From: Calliphora vicina
Taxonomy: Eukaryota; Arthropoda; Insecta; Diptera; Calliphoridae
Length of the DNA stretch: 64,000 nt
Reading direction: 5' to 3'
NCBI RefSeq assembly: GCF_958450345.1
Contig: NC_088780.1
Coordinates: 119,178,226 to 119,242,225, forward strand
Shown here in pieces: positions 1 to 12,018 of the stretch (position 1 is the first letter of the stretch; each line of letters opens with the position of its first letter). The translations under genes were made by a program, and so were the position numbers. The notes beneath the pieces were generated by a model. The model ran no database searches. It was not told the DNA's origin and saw only the letters and a list, made by a program, of their open reading frames with translations.

Positions 1-285
1 AAGCAACTGAAGATCAATGGTGCATCTTGGGAAGGTTTGGCACGATTGAATTGAGTCTTGAAATCATTATCAGACAATTCAAAGGCCTGGCCTAATTCAG
101 ACACTTTTTTCAAAAAAATAACATATTGGTAAAGCAAACAATTTATATGTATGTGTATACTTACGTGGAATATTAATACTGCCGGGTAAGGCACCGGTTG
201 AAGCTAATTCATCTTTATTTCTTACATCAATTAAGTATACTTCGGGATGATTAGGCACATCTTTAACTTCTTCATATGTTGCCAT
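1..285 (-). CDS. Rhodanese-domain protein, CG12279-like (partial, 2 exons)
   Basis: Small single-domain rhodanese, a family of sulfurtransferase-fold proteins; the substrate of this one is unknown. Exon 1 is 285-165 and exon 2 runs from 103 to the window edge. They are joined across a 61-bp intron with a GTAAGT donor (164) and an AG acceptor (105-104). Exon 1 encodes MATYEEVKDVPNHPEVYLID and then the VRNKDE and GALPGSINIP motifs typical of the N-terminal half of the domain. Exon 2 restores the frame with LSELGQAF and ends in APLIFSC, so the last visible codon region is the expected active-site cysteine. The downstream CRSG-type loop and C-terminus lie outside the window. The start has a good fly context (CAAAATGG). 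Reading straight through exon 1 without splicing gives an unrelated lysine- and phenylalanine-rich tail, which is intron sequence. From memory the closest relative is Drosophila CG12279; orthology is likely but unverified. Confidence 0.88.
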
Positions 286-726
286 TTTGTAGTGGAAAGT
301 TTTACTGTAATTCTTTTTATTGATTATATTCTGATAGCCGCCAAAGTCTTATATCGACTACTGCTGGACATTAACTATTAACTAGTAATGGGAAATATTA
401 CTCATTTACCTGGCGTGTTTGTTAAACGATAAGATAAATTTAAACCCGATTATTTTGTTTATATACAACAGGGATGGGAAGTTCAGCACAATTTCACATT
501 ATCAGTACTTTTTGACATAGTAATACCACACGACATATTAAGTACTTTTTCTGCATTATAATCTTTAAACAAATTTTACCTAATATAGTCGCAATTAATT
601 AATTTTGGAACTGATGAAGATCGTGACAACAACTTAAAAATTAGTTTGGCGTTGAAAGATTATGAATTTCTAAATATCAAAATGTAAACAAATTCGTGTG
701 CTCACTTATGGTCTATGAGTTAAATA

Positions 727-915
727 CAGGGACCGTAGCAGTTATGATTTTTATCATAAAAGTCAGCAAAGAAGAGTTGTTTTTTGATTTTTTTTTTTGG
801 TGCAGAAATAAAAGTTATTTTTGATTTTTTCGAGCAGAAATAAGAGTTGTTTTTGATTTTTTGCGAGCACTTTTATTTTTTCGGTTAGAAATAAAAGTTA
901 TTTTTTTTTTTAATT
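727..915 (+). mobile_element. hAT-like transposon end with subterminal repeats
   Basis: Begins with CAGGGACC followed by a stretch related to the end of the hAT element at 53605 (CAGAGACC...AACTGTTAT). Downstream are three to four imperfect copies of a GAAATAAAAGTTATTTTTGA-type subterminal motif at about 780-910; the 53.6 kb element carries the same kind of motif. No matching right end was found nearby, so this is a solo or truncated end. Confidence 0.45.
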
Positions 916-1064
916 TTTTTGTAAAACAAACATTTTTTGTTAGCTTCAAGTTTATAAACCATAAATAACCCTTTGCAAATATCTCCATATTAGAATATGT
1001 ATATCTAATTAGTTTAGCGTTTTGTATTAAAAAGATGAAATAATTTCTTTGTTTTTAATATATT

Positions 1065-1222
1065 TGGGGGATTCATAATCGAAAAAAAATCGGCCCATAG
1101 TAAGTCACACCTATAATGGGTATTTTTAACACGATTTTAAAAAAAAAATTGTTAAAAATTAAAAAAATACATAAATCTAAAAAAACAATTTTAAAGTATA
1201 ATTTGGTGAAGGGTATAAATAT
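1065..1222. repeat. Degenerate dispersed repeat (family of 26.7-27.2 kb)
   Basis: Shares ATCGGCCCATAGTAAGT / CCTATAATGGGT-like text and the terminal motif AGTATAATTTGGTGAAGGGT with the longer copy at 26700-27270. Both have long A/T runs between these blocks. Non-coding, internally decayed. Confidence 0.5.
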
Positions 1223-1477
1223 AGAAATAAATCTTCTTTATATTGAATACAAATTTAATATAAAATCGGTTAACAGTTTTTTTTAATGACAAGAACAGAA
1301 ACAGGTTTTTTACACTTTTTCTGTTAAAGCGGAAACCGGTTTTTCGTATTTGGCGTGATACTCTAGTTTAGATGATTTTTAGAAATATTTTATATTACCA
1401 AACGGTAATAAAGCTGTGATTATTTTTTATGGGTAATAATTTAGTCTACTTATGTATGAGAATTATAAAATATTATA

Positions 1478-1972
1478 CTATGTTCACATATTCACAGAGT
1501 TAATCATCTCAAACGTGATTAAGCTCTAATCACTTCAAAATCGAGATAATTTTATCCATACATTTAAATGATTTGTTAATCACTTCAAATTGACATGATT
1601 AAATCTTAATCATTTCATTAATCACATAGAATCAACTGAACATACATCAAACTGATGATGATGTAGCATCGGCCACAAGGAACATACCTATCGGATGTAC
1701 TACCTATAAATAAATTTTTCATAAACAACTATAAATAATTCATCAATTCTCACAATTCCTTCATTAATAAGTAGAAATAATCTGCTGATAACTTTATTAA
1801 AGTATTTCTTTCCATTTTGAATGCTTTAAAGAAATATAAATTTGTTTGTTGTTTTTTTATTTGTCAACTTAATCACTTTACAACTTAATCATCTCAAATG
1901 AATGTGAGCGGCTTTGATTAACTTAATCAACATTTTGCTTAAACGCGTTTAAAACCCCAAGTGTGAACATAG
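1478..1972. mobile_element. MITE-like element with CTATGTTCACA termini
   Basis: Ends are exact inverted 11-mers (CTATGTTCACA at 1478-1488 and TGTGAACATAG at 1962-1972). Further in, both sides carry AATCATCTCAAA and several ATTAATCACTT-type motifs. About 495 bp, no coding capacity. A clear target duplication was not identified. Confidence 0.55.
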
Positions 1973-2141
1973 CATTAAAGATATATGGAAAGGTACTAAA
2001 TAAATGTATGAATGAAAATGATCATAAAATGTACTTTCCATGTCTGATGATAAAAACCGTTTGTGTTGCTTCTAAAAGTATTTATTATCTCGCCGAAATT
2101 TGGCAACTGTGCCTATACAAAAAAAGCTTTTTGGTTTGTAT

Positions 2142-2492
2142 CAAGGCGAATTCATACAAGGTGGTGTCAGTTCTACAAAAACAACGATTGGTCTAACAAA
2201 TGTCAAAAAACCAAAATGAAAAATTAAACAAATAAGTATTTAAACTTAATATAGTGTAGATAATTGAATAGTGAGGGCTTTAATTATTTATGTAAACAAT
2301 AAATTTTTTGTTAATAAGCTTAGTATATGTAGATATTTAAATATAAAAACAAGGTTCGACAGTTGTTAGAACCAAAAAGCGAAAAAAAAATTATCAGCTG
2401 TTTGACTGACTTTTAAATTTTTGTTTTTTGACATTTGTTAAGACCAATTGTTGTTTTTGAGGGCTGCCACCACCTTGTATGAATTCGCCTTG
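2142..2492. mobile_element. Foldback element with arms of about 75 bp
   Basis: The arm at 2142-2216 (starts CAAGGCGAATTCATACAAGG) is the inverted copy of 2419-2492, with a few mismatches. The 200-bp centre is unrelated AT-rich DNA. A non-autonomous DNA transposon is the simplest reading. Confidence 0.65.
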
Positions 2493-2612
2493 CACCTTAT
2501 TAAATGTACCTTGCATCATATGTTTTTTTAACAGATGCGAAGAAAAATGGATTTTTTTCATAAAAAAGAAACTGTTAGCTATTTTTTTATTTAAAATAAA
2601 AAAACATAATAA

Positions 2613-2767
2613 GGTAATTCATTTAAAAAAAGAAAGGAAAATTACACTCTGATTTTTTTGCACTTTTACACAACATGAACAAAATTCCACAAAACGAATT
2701 CTTGTGTTTGTTTTTTAAAATGTAAAAAAATCAAAGTGTACTTTTCCATTTTTTTGAAATGAATACC
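2613..2767. mobile_element. 155-bp MITE (GGTATTCATTT family)
   Basis: Inverted arms of about 50 bp: 2613-2665 reads GGTAATTCATTT, then ...GAAAATTACACTCTGATTTT, and 2718-2767 is its inverted counterpart. The same family recurs as a fragment at 30516-30581 and as the host of the jockey insertion at 31007-35366. Confidence 0.7.
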
Positions 2768-4095
2768 CTCAATATTATTTAAATTTTCTTGTAGCATAAT
2801 TTATGGCGTTGACTAAGCATTTTAGGTTTTCCCCAAAAAAATTTTGAGAATTCCTGCCAAATCTGCCCAGTATTTTCCGAGATAAATGCAATAAACATAA
2901 AATCGAGGACATTTAACAATAGTGTTCATTAGTGTTAATTTTCGGATGCTGCAAAAATATTTCCAGATAATACTGCACTGGATGACAGTTTAATTGCTAT
3001 TTAAGGCTTAAAATTAAAAAATCCACCTGCTTCAGAATTTTGAGATTTTACTCTGAGACGAACAAAATAAGTAGTACTGAGCTTATATATGTATATAAAA
3101 CACTGGTTTAAAAAAATTTTTAATTTTTTTTATTTATTTTTTATTCATTTATTTTCATCTTTACAAAAAATATATACTTTTGACAAAAAAACTTTATAAT
3201 ATTGTTCACTATTAAATTTTTTTTTTTTAATATTTTTTAATTTTACTAAGATTATCAAACAAAAAATATGTAGACTTATTAAGGTATTTAAATCAGAACT
3301 TTTAAACGAGAATACAAACAAAAAGAACGTGATATGAACGGTAATATGTTTAGGAGAAAAAAAGAAGAAATTTAATAAAAAAAATTGCACAAATGTTTTT
3401 GCTTAATATGATGATATAACAAATATAATAAATAAGCTATTGCATTAAAGGCTTTAAATAAACACCGCTTATTTCAATACATATAAAATGTTTAAATATG
3501 TTTTTAAATATTTCTTAAATAATTTGTAAATTAGTTTATTTATTTCATTCATAATATTATTTAGGATTTGTTTGAGTGTATGTATATTAATAATATGCAA
3601 AAATTTAATAAGAAATAAATACGTTTTTACAGACTCGTACATACATATTTAGATAGATTATATACGATAATAGTAGGTTTAATTTATATTTTTTTTGTTT
3701 TTATACAAAGTCTATATTTAAATTTAGTGTGGATTTCGTTTTTTAAACTCTCTTTGTATGACAGCTTTTGTTTCATGTGTATTATTCAAAATGGTGTTAA
3801 TTTTCCGAAAAATAAAATATATTTAAATTATTTTACTTGCTAAATTTTAAAATTCAGCCTGTTTCTAAATTTATGTACACAGTTACATAAACGATTTTTC
3901 AAAATTAAATAAAATATTTTAAATATTATAACAACAAATAAAGGCATTGATTTAGCAATTTCAAACTTAAGAAAGAAAGAAACTAAAATATTAAATTAAA
4001 TAAACGATGAAATGTGAAAACATAGTGTGGTTTATAACTAAACACCAGATTATTGTTAACGATGTTCACTTTTTGTTTTATATAGTTTATAAGCA

Positions 4096-4298
4096 TTAGC
4101 AACGTTTCGATGGTGGCACTAAATGTTCGGGCAAAACATTGGGCAATTCATTACCCTCCAATTTAACACTGATTAAATGTAGAGCTAAAGCAAATTCATC
4201 TGAATCCAAGAAACCATCACCATCCACATCAGACAATTTCCAAATTTTACTAAGAACTGAGTTGGGTAATTTTGATTTGATAAGTTCTTGTTTGGCAG
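4096..4298 (-). CDS. Past1: Past1 exon 3 (EH domain, C-terminal part)
   Basis: Last coding exon, 66 codons plus stop TAA at 4098-4096. The acceptor is TTGCAG ending at 4299, and the entering phase matches the single nucleotide left over from exon 2. It encodes the second half of the EH domain: AKQELIKSKLPNSVLSKIWK carrying the tryptophan expected to contact NPF peptides, then the EF-hand Ca2+ loop DVDGDGFLDSDEF, then LPEHLVPPSKR. The predicted protein ends with one extra cysteine after SKR. The EH domain recruits NPF-motif partners to recycling endosomes. Confidence 0.93.
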
Positions 4299-4379
4299 CT
4301 GCAAGTTAAAAGTAAAAAAGATATATACAATTAATAATATGGACAAACTGTTAAATTTATGTGTGTGTCAAAAACTTAC

Positions 4380-4553
4380 CCTGTCCAGAAATTTTACCAT
4401 CAACAGGAGCCAGTTTGTTGAATATAATATCTGTGCGTTCTTTGTCCCTACTGCAAATCCAATCGTGTTCACCAAAACCAGCATCGATACCCTCACCTTT
4501 CATGTAACCGAAAGGTGAAACGTTATCATCAATGACACCTTCGAAAGCACCAC
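4380..4553 (-). CDS. Past1: Past1 exon 2 (linker and start of EH domain)
   Basis: A 174-nt exon between a TTTTTGTAG acceptor (ends at 4554) and a GTAAGT donor starting at 4379. It continues exon 1 exactly (…EPMVKG joined to GAFEGVIDDN) and encodes VSPFGYMKGEGIDAGFGEHD and then WICSRDKERTD, with the EH domain beginning around IFNKLAPVDGKISGQ. The following intron is only 81 bp (4379-4299). The phases of all three exons agree, so no extra exon is needed in the 38 kb upstream intron. Confidence 0.93.
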
Positions 4554-4566
4554 CTACAAAAAACAA

Positions 4567-6598
4567 AATAAAGAGAAAATAATTGTTAGTTAATAAAACA
4601 AAATAATTAATACAATCAAGCTTATTATAATAAATACATTAAATACACACTGCAAAAGTGAATGAATTAAAGCATAAGGCAAAATATATAAACGCGAAAA
4701 TGCCCAAGCTAAAATTACGGCTATTGCCGTTAATAACAAATTAATATGAACTCCTAATTATTAAACACTTTTTATATTGCCTTCGACACTTTTAACACTT
4801 CGTAAAATATTTCAACAAGTTACTGCCAAATAAAAGAGAACCTTCACCTCTAATAAAACATGTAATTGGTTTGTTTCTTTTTCTTTTTTAATAATTTTGG
4901 AAAACTTAATGCCAAACAAATAAAAAATATTAATTTCATTTGAAATTTTTATTCTATTTTATTTTTTTGAAAATGTTGATTATTCATTAAAATGTGTTTC
5001 AATTCAATGATCGAATATAATAATTGGAAATGGTGTGTAATAAAAATTATTTATCAAATGTGTACCTTAATCTCTCCGTTTCTCTACAGATAATATATTT
5101 TAACTTTGAATTTAATTATTTTGTTTAAGTACAGAATAACTTGTTTTCTTAAATATGTATTTTAAACTAGTAAAAAAAAATTTCATAAAGAGATATTCAA
5201 TACAAGGTGTATCCAAACAACAATACTAATTTAATTTAATCATTCATATGTACCTAAATATTAAATTTCACAGTTCTGTAAAAGTATTGAGGGGCTACAT
5301 CCATAGCCATTATAGGTAGGATTTGGGGTTTACCGGATTATTTTTTTCCTGAGAAACAGGAATAAAAATTTAATTTCACGGGATTCCCTGGAATTTAATT
5401 TTGGAAGTAACTATGTATTTAATAAGATTATATTTCTAATTTTTCTAGCTAAGTTTACAGTCGCAGAATTTATCGCCAACAAGGATTGATTGTCTGATTT
5501 GTAACTGCTTAAAATTCGTTTTTTTTTTTGAAATATTAATAACATTTTTTAACTTGTTGCTCCATTTGTGACTCGGCGTTGGCTTAAAGCTTCTACTATA
5601 TATATTTTTCAAGAAATGTTTTAACTGTTTGATTTTTTCAAAGTTCTGTTTTTTGAACTTAAAATTTTACTAAGGAGTGAGATCGAAAAAATCTTCACAT
5701 ACATAAATGTTTTGATTTTTTTTACTTGATTGAAATTATTATTACAACTTATTGGCTCACAAGCATAGTCAAACACTAAAGTCGGTTCTTTTTTAAAATA
5801 AAAACAGGCTCTTAATTATTTTGCAACTGTAGTCAAAATTAAAGTTTTTTTTTCAAATTGAACTGACCTCAAATGTAGAAAATGTTTTCATACAATATGC
5901 AACAAAATATAGACAAGTGGCACCGCTGAACAGCTGACAGAAAATTAGAAAAAAAGGTAAACCATGAATGTAACCGGGACAACTAAAGAAAATAAATTGT
6001 TTGTGGTGGAAAAATGGAACAGATAAGATTAATATCATATTTAGGATATTTTGATACTAATTTTATTGATAATTCTCTTTTAACAATAGCCCAATATCTC
6101 TTCACTGGCCTTAGCTCCAGGCTAAGTTCGGATTTTGATTCGGTGAACTGGCAGAAAGCGATGGGAAATTAAATGCAGCCGTTCGAAAAGTCAATCGGAA
6201 TTTTTCCGTTACCAATGTCCAGCAATTGTTTGCAAAATACTTCTCCAGATTGATCGTTCTGCAGCTCGACACACATGCTTTGCTATTTTTTAGTGCCTGT
6301 ACGATTTTAAATGAAGCGTTGATATTCTGGCCACTGACAGTGTTACCCAATTGTTTTATTTGTACATAAGGGCAATTGAAATTATACCATATTTTCTGAT
6401 ATGTAATAGCACACACAATATAAAAGTAGCATTTTTAAATATTTCCAAAACATCAACTTTCTAAAACTAACGAATAAAATTTCGATGGTGTACGATTTTA
6501 AGTGACATTCACTGTGTGTATTTGTAATTTTATTTGTTTTTGGTGGACCAAATACCACTAACTGAAATATTTTCGTTAATTTTACGCTAATACCAACA
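4567..6598. other. Gene-free intron stretch
   Basis: AT-rich, no supported gene. Near 5310-5405 there is a weak match (TTACCGGATTATTTTTTTCC, then GGGATTCCC) to the TAGGGTTGCTAC / TTCCCGGGA repeat family seen at 27.9, 30.6 and 40.9 kb. A 101-codon minus-strand reading frame at 6416-6111 has no recognisable domain. Confidence 0.5.
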
Positions 6599-8023
6599 TT
6601 AACCCATTAACGCCCAAGAAGAAACTGCTGGTAAAAATTTTGTTTTATTGTTATATATAGTTATTCATTAACGTCTTAATAAAAGGAATTATAAAAAAAA
6701 TATTAAAATTTTTAATTCACTTTGAAGAAAAATAGGTGTCCTCACTTGGGGACAATGGGCATACTGGCGTGAAATTACCCAAAGAAGTTTTTCAAACCCT
6801 AAGCGTTTTTATACATAATTTACATCTCCAGTTTCACTTACAATGGTAAAATAACACATCGCAGTTGATTAACTATCCGTTCCGGATTATGGCCGCTATT
6901 TTTACGAACTGTGCCAACTATTCGTATGACGTTTGACGCCGTTTTGATGTTGTTGGAAGCAAATAGGACCACACAATATTCCGTCTGAATGATAGTTGGT
7001 CCATCGGGGTGTTTTATTTACATAACAAATAAATAAAACATCGAGAAGCATTACTAAATTCCATGTCGAAAATATATTTGAATATTGCCCATCACGACTT
7101 TTGGCATCTTATGGATACTCTGTAAAGACCGATTGCCAAATAGTCTTCGTATACTGAAGTCCATCTTTTGCTTTCGAACCTTAACCCTTCGTTTTAATTT
7201 TCCCAAGGAATGTTTCAAATCAAAATTTGTTGTAATGGAACGTTTTTATCATTCCAATGTACTATTGTTATTATTACTTGTTTCAAAGCTATAATCATAT
7301 TTCGCTTTGGGTTGTTTTTCATTTCTTTGATCTGTTCGAATGGAAATTTTTCTTAATATTGTCTCGTATTGTACTAGTTGCTTGTATCTCAATCAACATT
7401 TGGCATATTTGAACATAATAAATCGTCTTCATTACCTTCGTCGCATCAGTTGGTGGCATAACTGGATCAGGCGGCATAACTAATATAGCATATGCATCAT
7501 AATAATCGCTTATGTAAATAATTAATAAATAATTGTGTAAATAACAGCTTCCGGAAGTAGCAAAAAAACCTTTTGACCTCTAAAAATCTTTCCGTGCGCC
7601 ATAATGAAGACGATAAAAACCTTGTAAAATTGTTAAATTTATTACTAGTATCGCCCATTGTCCCCAATTGGGGACAGTCTAATAAAACCTTATCTTATAA
7701 TAAACATATTCACTTTTTGTTAAAATAAATGGTGTTACACGCTTCATTACTCCCTTTACAAAATATTTTATAAGTTTATAGAATTGTACTAAAAAAGATT
7801 ACAAAAATAGATTTGGCAAAGTAGACCCAATCGAAATACGAAATTAAAAACACTAAAAATTGCACTTGTTTTTTATTTAGCAACATGTATTTCCGATTAT
7901 AAACTCAATTGAGCCTAAATAAGTTATATGTATGTTTACTTTAAGAAAATAACTGTTTAAGTCAGAGTTATCTGACTATGAATAGGTGTACTCATATGGG
8001 GACAGTGGGCGGTAATGGGTTAA
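6599..8023. mobile_element. Degenerate piggyBac-like transposon with TTAA flanks
   Basis: Both ends sit on TTAA: TTAA-CCCATTAACGCCC at 6599-6615 and the inverted GGGCGGTAATGGG-TTAA at 8007-8023, a 13-bp terminal inverted repeat with one mismatch. TTAA target duplication is characteristic of piggyBac. Subterminal GGGGACA(A/G)TGGGC copies occur at both ends and again near 7655. Minus-strand text around 7480-7390 reads MPPDPVMPPTDATK, then after a frame break NEDDLL, resembling the acidic, proline-rich N-terminus of piggyBac transposases. The rest is broken by stops and frameshifts. Confidence 0.7.
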
Positions 8024-10639
8024 TACAGACATTTAATAACATCACTTATTGTAAAACTGGCGTTTAGTGTTATTGTCTTTAAAGTTATTAAAACAACAAA
8101 GTTTGTACATAATATGTACTACATATACATAGATGTAATTTATTTGAAATCTTTGTATTTTGCCTACTTTAGTTTAAATAATTTTATTATTGTTATTCTC
8201 GTTGCAACCTTTCAATTAGCAACAATTATTAATTGGAGGTTTTATTTTTTATATTTAGTATTTTTTCGTGTTGTACTGTGCGCCAAAGCTCTTAGTACTT
8301 TAATATATCAATTTTAATATTTAAAATCTACTTGAGTGTGCGCGCATTTTCATCTGTTTGATAGTTGGGTGAGTACATCCATCTATCTGCACAGTTAAGA
8401 TTCATACGTAATACGTATGTATAAATGTATATTTGTTGTATTTACTATTGTGTGTTTATAATATGTACATATATTTATTTATGTACATATGTATGCCTTG
8501 GAATACATAGTGGCAGTTTTTTTTATTACATCTTTTACTTTAGCAATTTATATATTTTCTACAAAAGACTACTTTATTATTGGCGGCAATTGGAGTTTAG
8601 TCTCTGAATTTTATACTTTTGCATTTTCTGTTTATGGATTACAATTGATTTGCTTTGTTTAATAGGCGTTTTTATGTTGGTGCATATACAAAAATGCAAT
8701 AGATATTGACATCAATTATTTATTTGTGTATACAAAAATCAATTTTTTTTTATAGATTTTTATATAAAAGTATATTAGTTCTACCAAATGGGACTTTTAA
8801 TAAAACAACATATCCAGGGACTATGTATATTAAAAACCCTCTATTTTAGAAAACACAAGTTTTCGACAGAACAAAAAAAACAGTTTATTTATATAGTATA
8901 TAGTCCCTCGACATGCAAATTGAAGTTGTGCAATTTTAGCTACGGTGCAATTATATTGAACAATTATAATGTTTCTTACTTTCTGCATTTCTTAAAGTTA
9001 TTGTGACTATTATTCTTCAATGTTTCTATTAAAACATTCAAGCGCTCTCGTACATTTAGCTGTATAGGCTCAATAATCTCTACAGAATGGGAGGAGGAAA
9101 CAGTGTCTTCTAAAATAGCGTAAATAAATAAAACAACAATATGAAAAATCACACTAAAAAAATATATTTAACTAAGTAAATTATAATAGTATAAAGGGAA
9201 ATAAAAGTACATATTTCGAAATAGTTTTAAAGCACTTAAACCGTGTTAAGTAAAAAACATAAAAAATTTAGAACATGTCAAAAAAAAGGGAACAAAAACA
9301 AAATTTTTATTATAAAAACCACACACCTTCAAAATTATTTAGCATTTTAATGCTAAACATGTGATATAAATTAACTAAAACTACGTTAAAATGAATGGCA
9401 AAGAAAATAAACAATAAACATACGTACACATTTAAATTGTAGTTAAGAAGATATAAAAATAATAGGGAAAATTTTTAAGTAAATATGTTTACTAAAGTTT
9501 GAAAAAAGACCATAACTTAAGATTAACTTATTTTATAAGATAAGCATAGTAACAAAAGTTATGAATAATATTTATTAGTACTCTTATTTTTAGAGATATT
9601 ACATTACATAACTTCATTTAAAGTAGCAAATAAGAACTAATTTATAAAAAAATAATGGTAGTACATATTAAAAAATACAATTTAAGCCAACTTTTTTATT
9701 TGTAGTTATGACCCACAAAAAAAATCTGAATATAAATTGAAAGATCTGCCGTTATAGAGGTCAGAAGACTGTCATACATTGAAAAGATGTCGAACCCAAG
9801 TTCACTAACACTTGAGGTTAATGAACATAAATATACATTTGCAAAAATACATAGGAATACAAAATATACTCTTGTATGTATATGCAGAAAAGAAACTTAA
9901 AAATATAAAAAAGTTTCTGTAACAATGTACATACATAAAAGGGAACAATAATAACATTAACAAAGTAAAATCTTTTTACATTACGTCAATTTTACAAAAA
10001 GAATCAAACGACAAATAGAAAAAATAATTGTTTCAGAGGAATCTGATCTGGTCTACCCATTATGATGAAATAAACTAACAACATACAGTATTGGTAATTT
10101 AAGAATACAATACATCAAAGATTCTCAATAGTATTGAGATCACATAATTGAGAGGACTAAGCTATTGGGCCAATATTTTTGTGAAGTTTGTATTGGCTTA
10201 TTACCCCCTAACAATTCCAAAATAGTGCCATTTACCCTTTATACCCATCACAAATATATTACGGTCGCCGATTTGTATACATTTTGTATTAAAACATCTG
10301 GTTCATGCGATTGGGTTATTTTTATATTTTCTATTAAATATTCTCGCGAACAAAATATTGGTCTATTATCAGAAACTTTTATAATGAAAAAACTTTAAAT
10401 ATAATAAATAAAATCCAAAAAATGTTAAATTTTATTGTAAAATATACATATATGCTTTGAGTATAAACTGATATCTCAAAAAACACTTTCAATTCATGAT
10501 GATAAATAGGATTAATGGAGTCCACAATTCCAAAATTTGTTTCGTAAATTAAAAGTATAACTGGCAGAATGTGGTCCAAAGATTAAATTACAATCCTTGA
10601 AGACTCATACATGCCAAGTTTGGATATATTTGGTTTAGA
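8024..10639. other. Gene-free intron stretch
   Basis: AT-rich sequence with ATGTACATATGTATG-type microsatellite text around 8410-8500. No credible ORF, tRNA or complete element was seen. Confidence 0.5.
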
Positions 10640-11182
10640 GCCGGGTCAGGATGACATCTTCATGCAAGACAAAGACCCGAAGCACACTGCCGGAATTACT
10701 AAAAAGTGGTTTTAATAAAATGGGATTAAACTTTTAGATTGGCCACCACAGTCTCCGGATTTAAATCCGATTGAACACCTTTGGTCCATATTGAAAAGTA
10801 AAGTATTGGCTAAAAAAGACCCAGCGAACTTTGGGAGTGTTCTATCGAGGCGTGGGTAAATATTAACCCACAGATGCTAATAAATCTTGTAAATAGTATG
10901 CCAAAACGAATAAAAGCTGTTAAAACTGCAAGAAATATTAATAGCCAAAAACGTAAGGATTTTCGTCAAAAGTCATAATTGTTCACAGCTAACATGTGAA
11001 ATCTTTTTAAATTTAAAAAGTGAATTTAATATTATTTGTTAGTTTTATCTTTTTTTATTAAAGCATAATATAAAGATTAAAATCAATCAACAAAAATTTC
11101 TATAAAAACAATGAAGAAGAAAAAGCAAGTTATTTATATTTAATATTGGTTGTTTTGTGAACAATTTTGTCCCTAACTGTAT
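10640..11182 (+). pseudogene. Tc1-like transposase C-terminal remnant plus right terminus
   Basis: Plus-strand text encodes FMQDKDPKHTAGITKKWF, two stop codons, then NGIKLLDWPPQSPDLNPIEH and LWSILKSKV. These are the second aspartate motif (DKDPKHT) and third acidic motif (SPDLNPIEHLW) of Tc1-family transposases. The coding similarity ends with NLVNSMPKRIKAVKTARNIN near 10950. A Tc1-type terminus follows at 11153-11181 (TTTTGTGAACAATTTTGTCC then CTAACTGTA). No left terminus or N-terminal half was found, so the copy is 5'-deleted as well as mutated. Same family as 16125-17110. Confidence 0.82.
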
Positions 11183-11280
11183 GTATTTTTATCAAAAAAT
11201 GTATTAGAAATAATGAAATACATACGGGTAATTCCCTGAATATGTCAACCACAAAGATTCGCAGATTTTCGCATAATTTT

Positions 11281-11532
11281 ATATCGATGGCTTAATATAC
11301 AAAAGGCGTAACAAATTTTTTTTTTAAATAAAATATGTATCAATGAAGAAAGGGTTATATAAATAACTTCATTAAAATAAAAAAAATTTTAAATGAGAAA
11401 TAAAATGTGATATATCTTCTTATTAAAAATTGCATTAAAACTTTTTTGAGTCTAAAATTTTGTGGATTTTTCTTTCTCCTGTAAAGTAACAAAAAATGGA
11501 GTTACGCCTTTTTTATATTAAGCCATCGATAT
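11281..11532. mobile_element. 252-bp MITE with 32-bp inverted ends
   Basis: ATATCGATGGCTTAATATAC plus AAAAGGCGTAAC at 11281-11312 is mirrored at 11501-11532 with about one mismatch. The interior is AT-rich and non-coding. Confidence 0.75.
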
Positions 11533-12018
11533 GTACTTCTACATCACCGGTTTATTCGATTATTTCGCTCAACATAGTTAGGAATTTATCTGAAATTTAT
11601 ATCAGTACTAGCAGACCCGGTGCGCTTCGCCACCCCAATTAGAAGAAAGCAATAGTACTATTAAGTCTCCGTTTGTGAATCTAATTGTAAATGTCTAATT
11701 TCATATTTCTGGGTCCATTATTATAGAAAATGCAAAATGTGTTCCAAATTTTAAATTTTTATGTTTATTATTATAAAATATTCAAAAAGTACCATTGCAA
11801 TAAGGAAATAGTACCATTGATTATCACTTTTAAATTCGCATTCACTAAACCATAACCCGTCAAGTTTGAATTTTAGATTTGTATATCATTTCCTATATTA
11901 TCAACTAATTTTGTTTCTATAATACTTAAGATTTAATAAATTATCACAAAACCGAAACCGATCGGTTTTTAATTGTTTAAAACCGAAACCGCGGTTTTGA
12001 AATTCTTCGATTTTTTGG

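Larger units (their letters stand above)
286..4095. other. Gene-free spacer between Past1 3' end and rhodanese gene
   Basis: About 3.8 kb of AT-rich DNA without a credible coding region. It holds a hAT-like end, a dispersed repeat fragment and three MITE-like inverted repeats listed separately. The part next to Past1 (roughly 3100-4095) should contain the Past1 3' UTR. Minus-strand AATAAA hexamers occur near 3534 and in the T-rich block at 3125-3150, but I cannot say which is used. Confidence 0.6.

Noticed and set aside
6111..6416. 101-codon minus-strand reading frame in the Past1 intron
   Set aside because: No recognisable domain, no splice or start support, and its length is possible by chance in a 38 kb intron.
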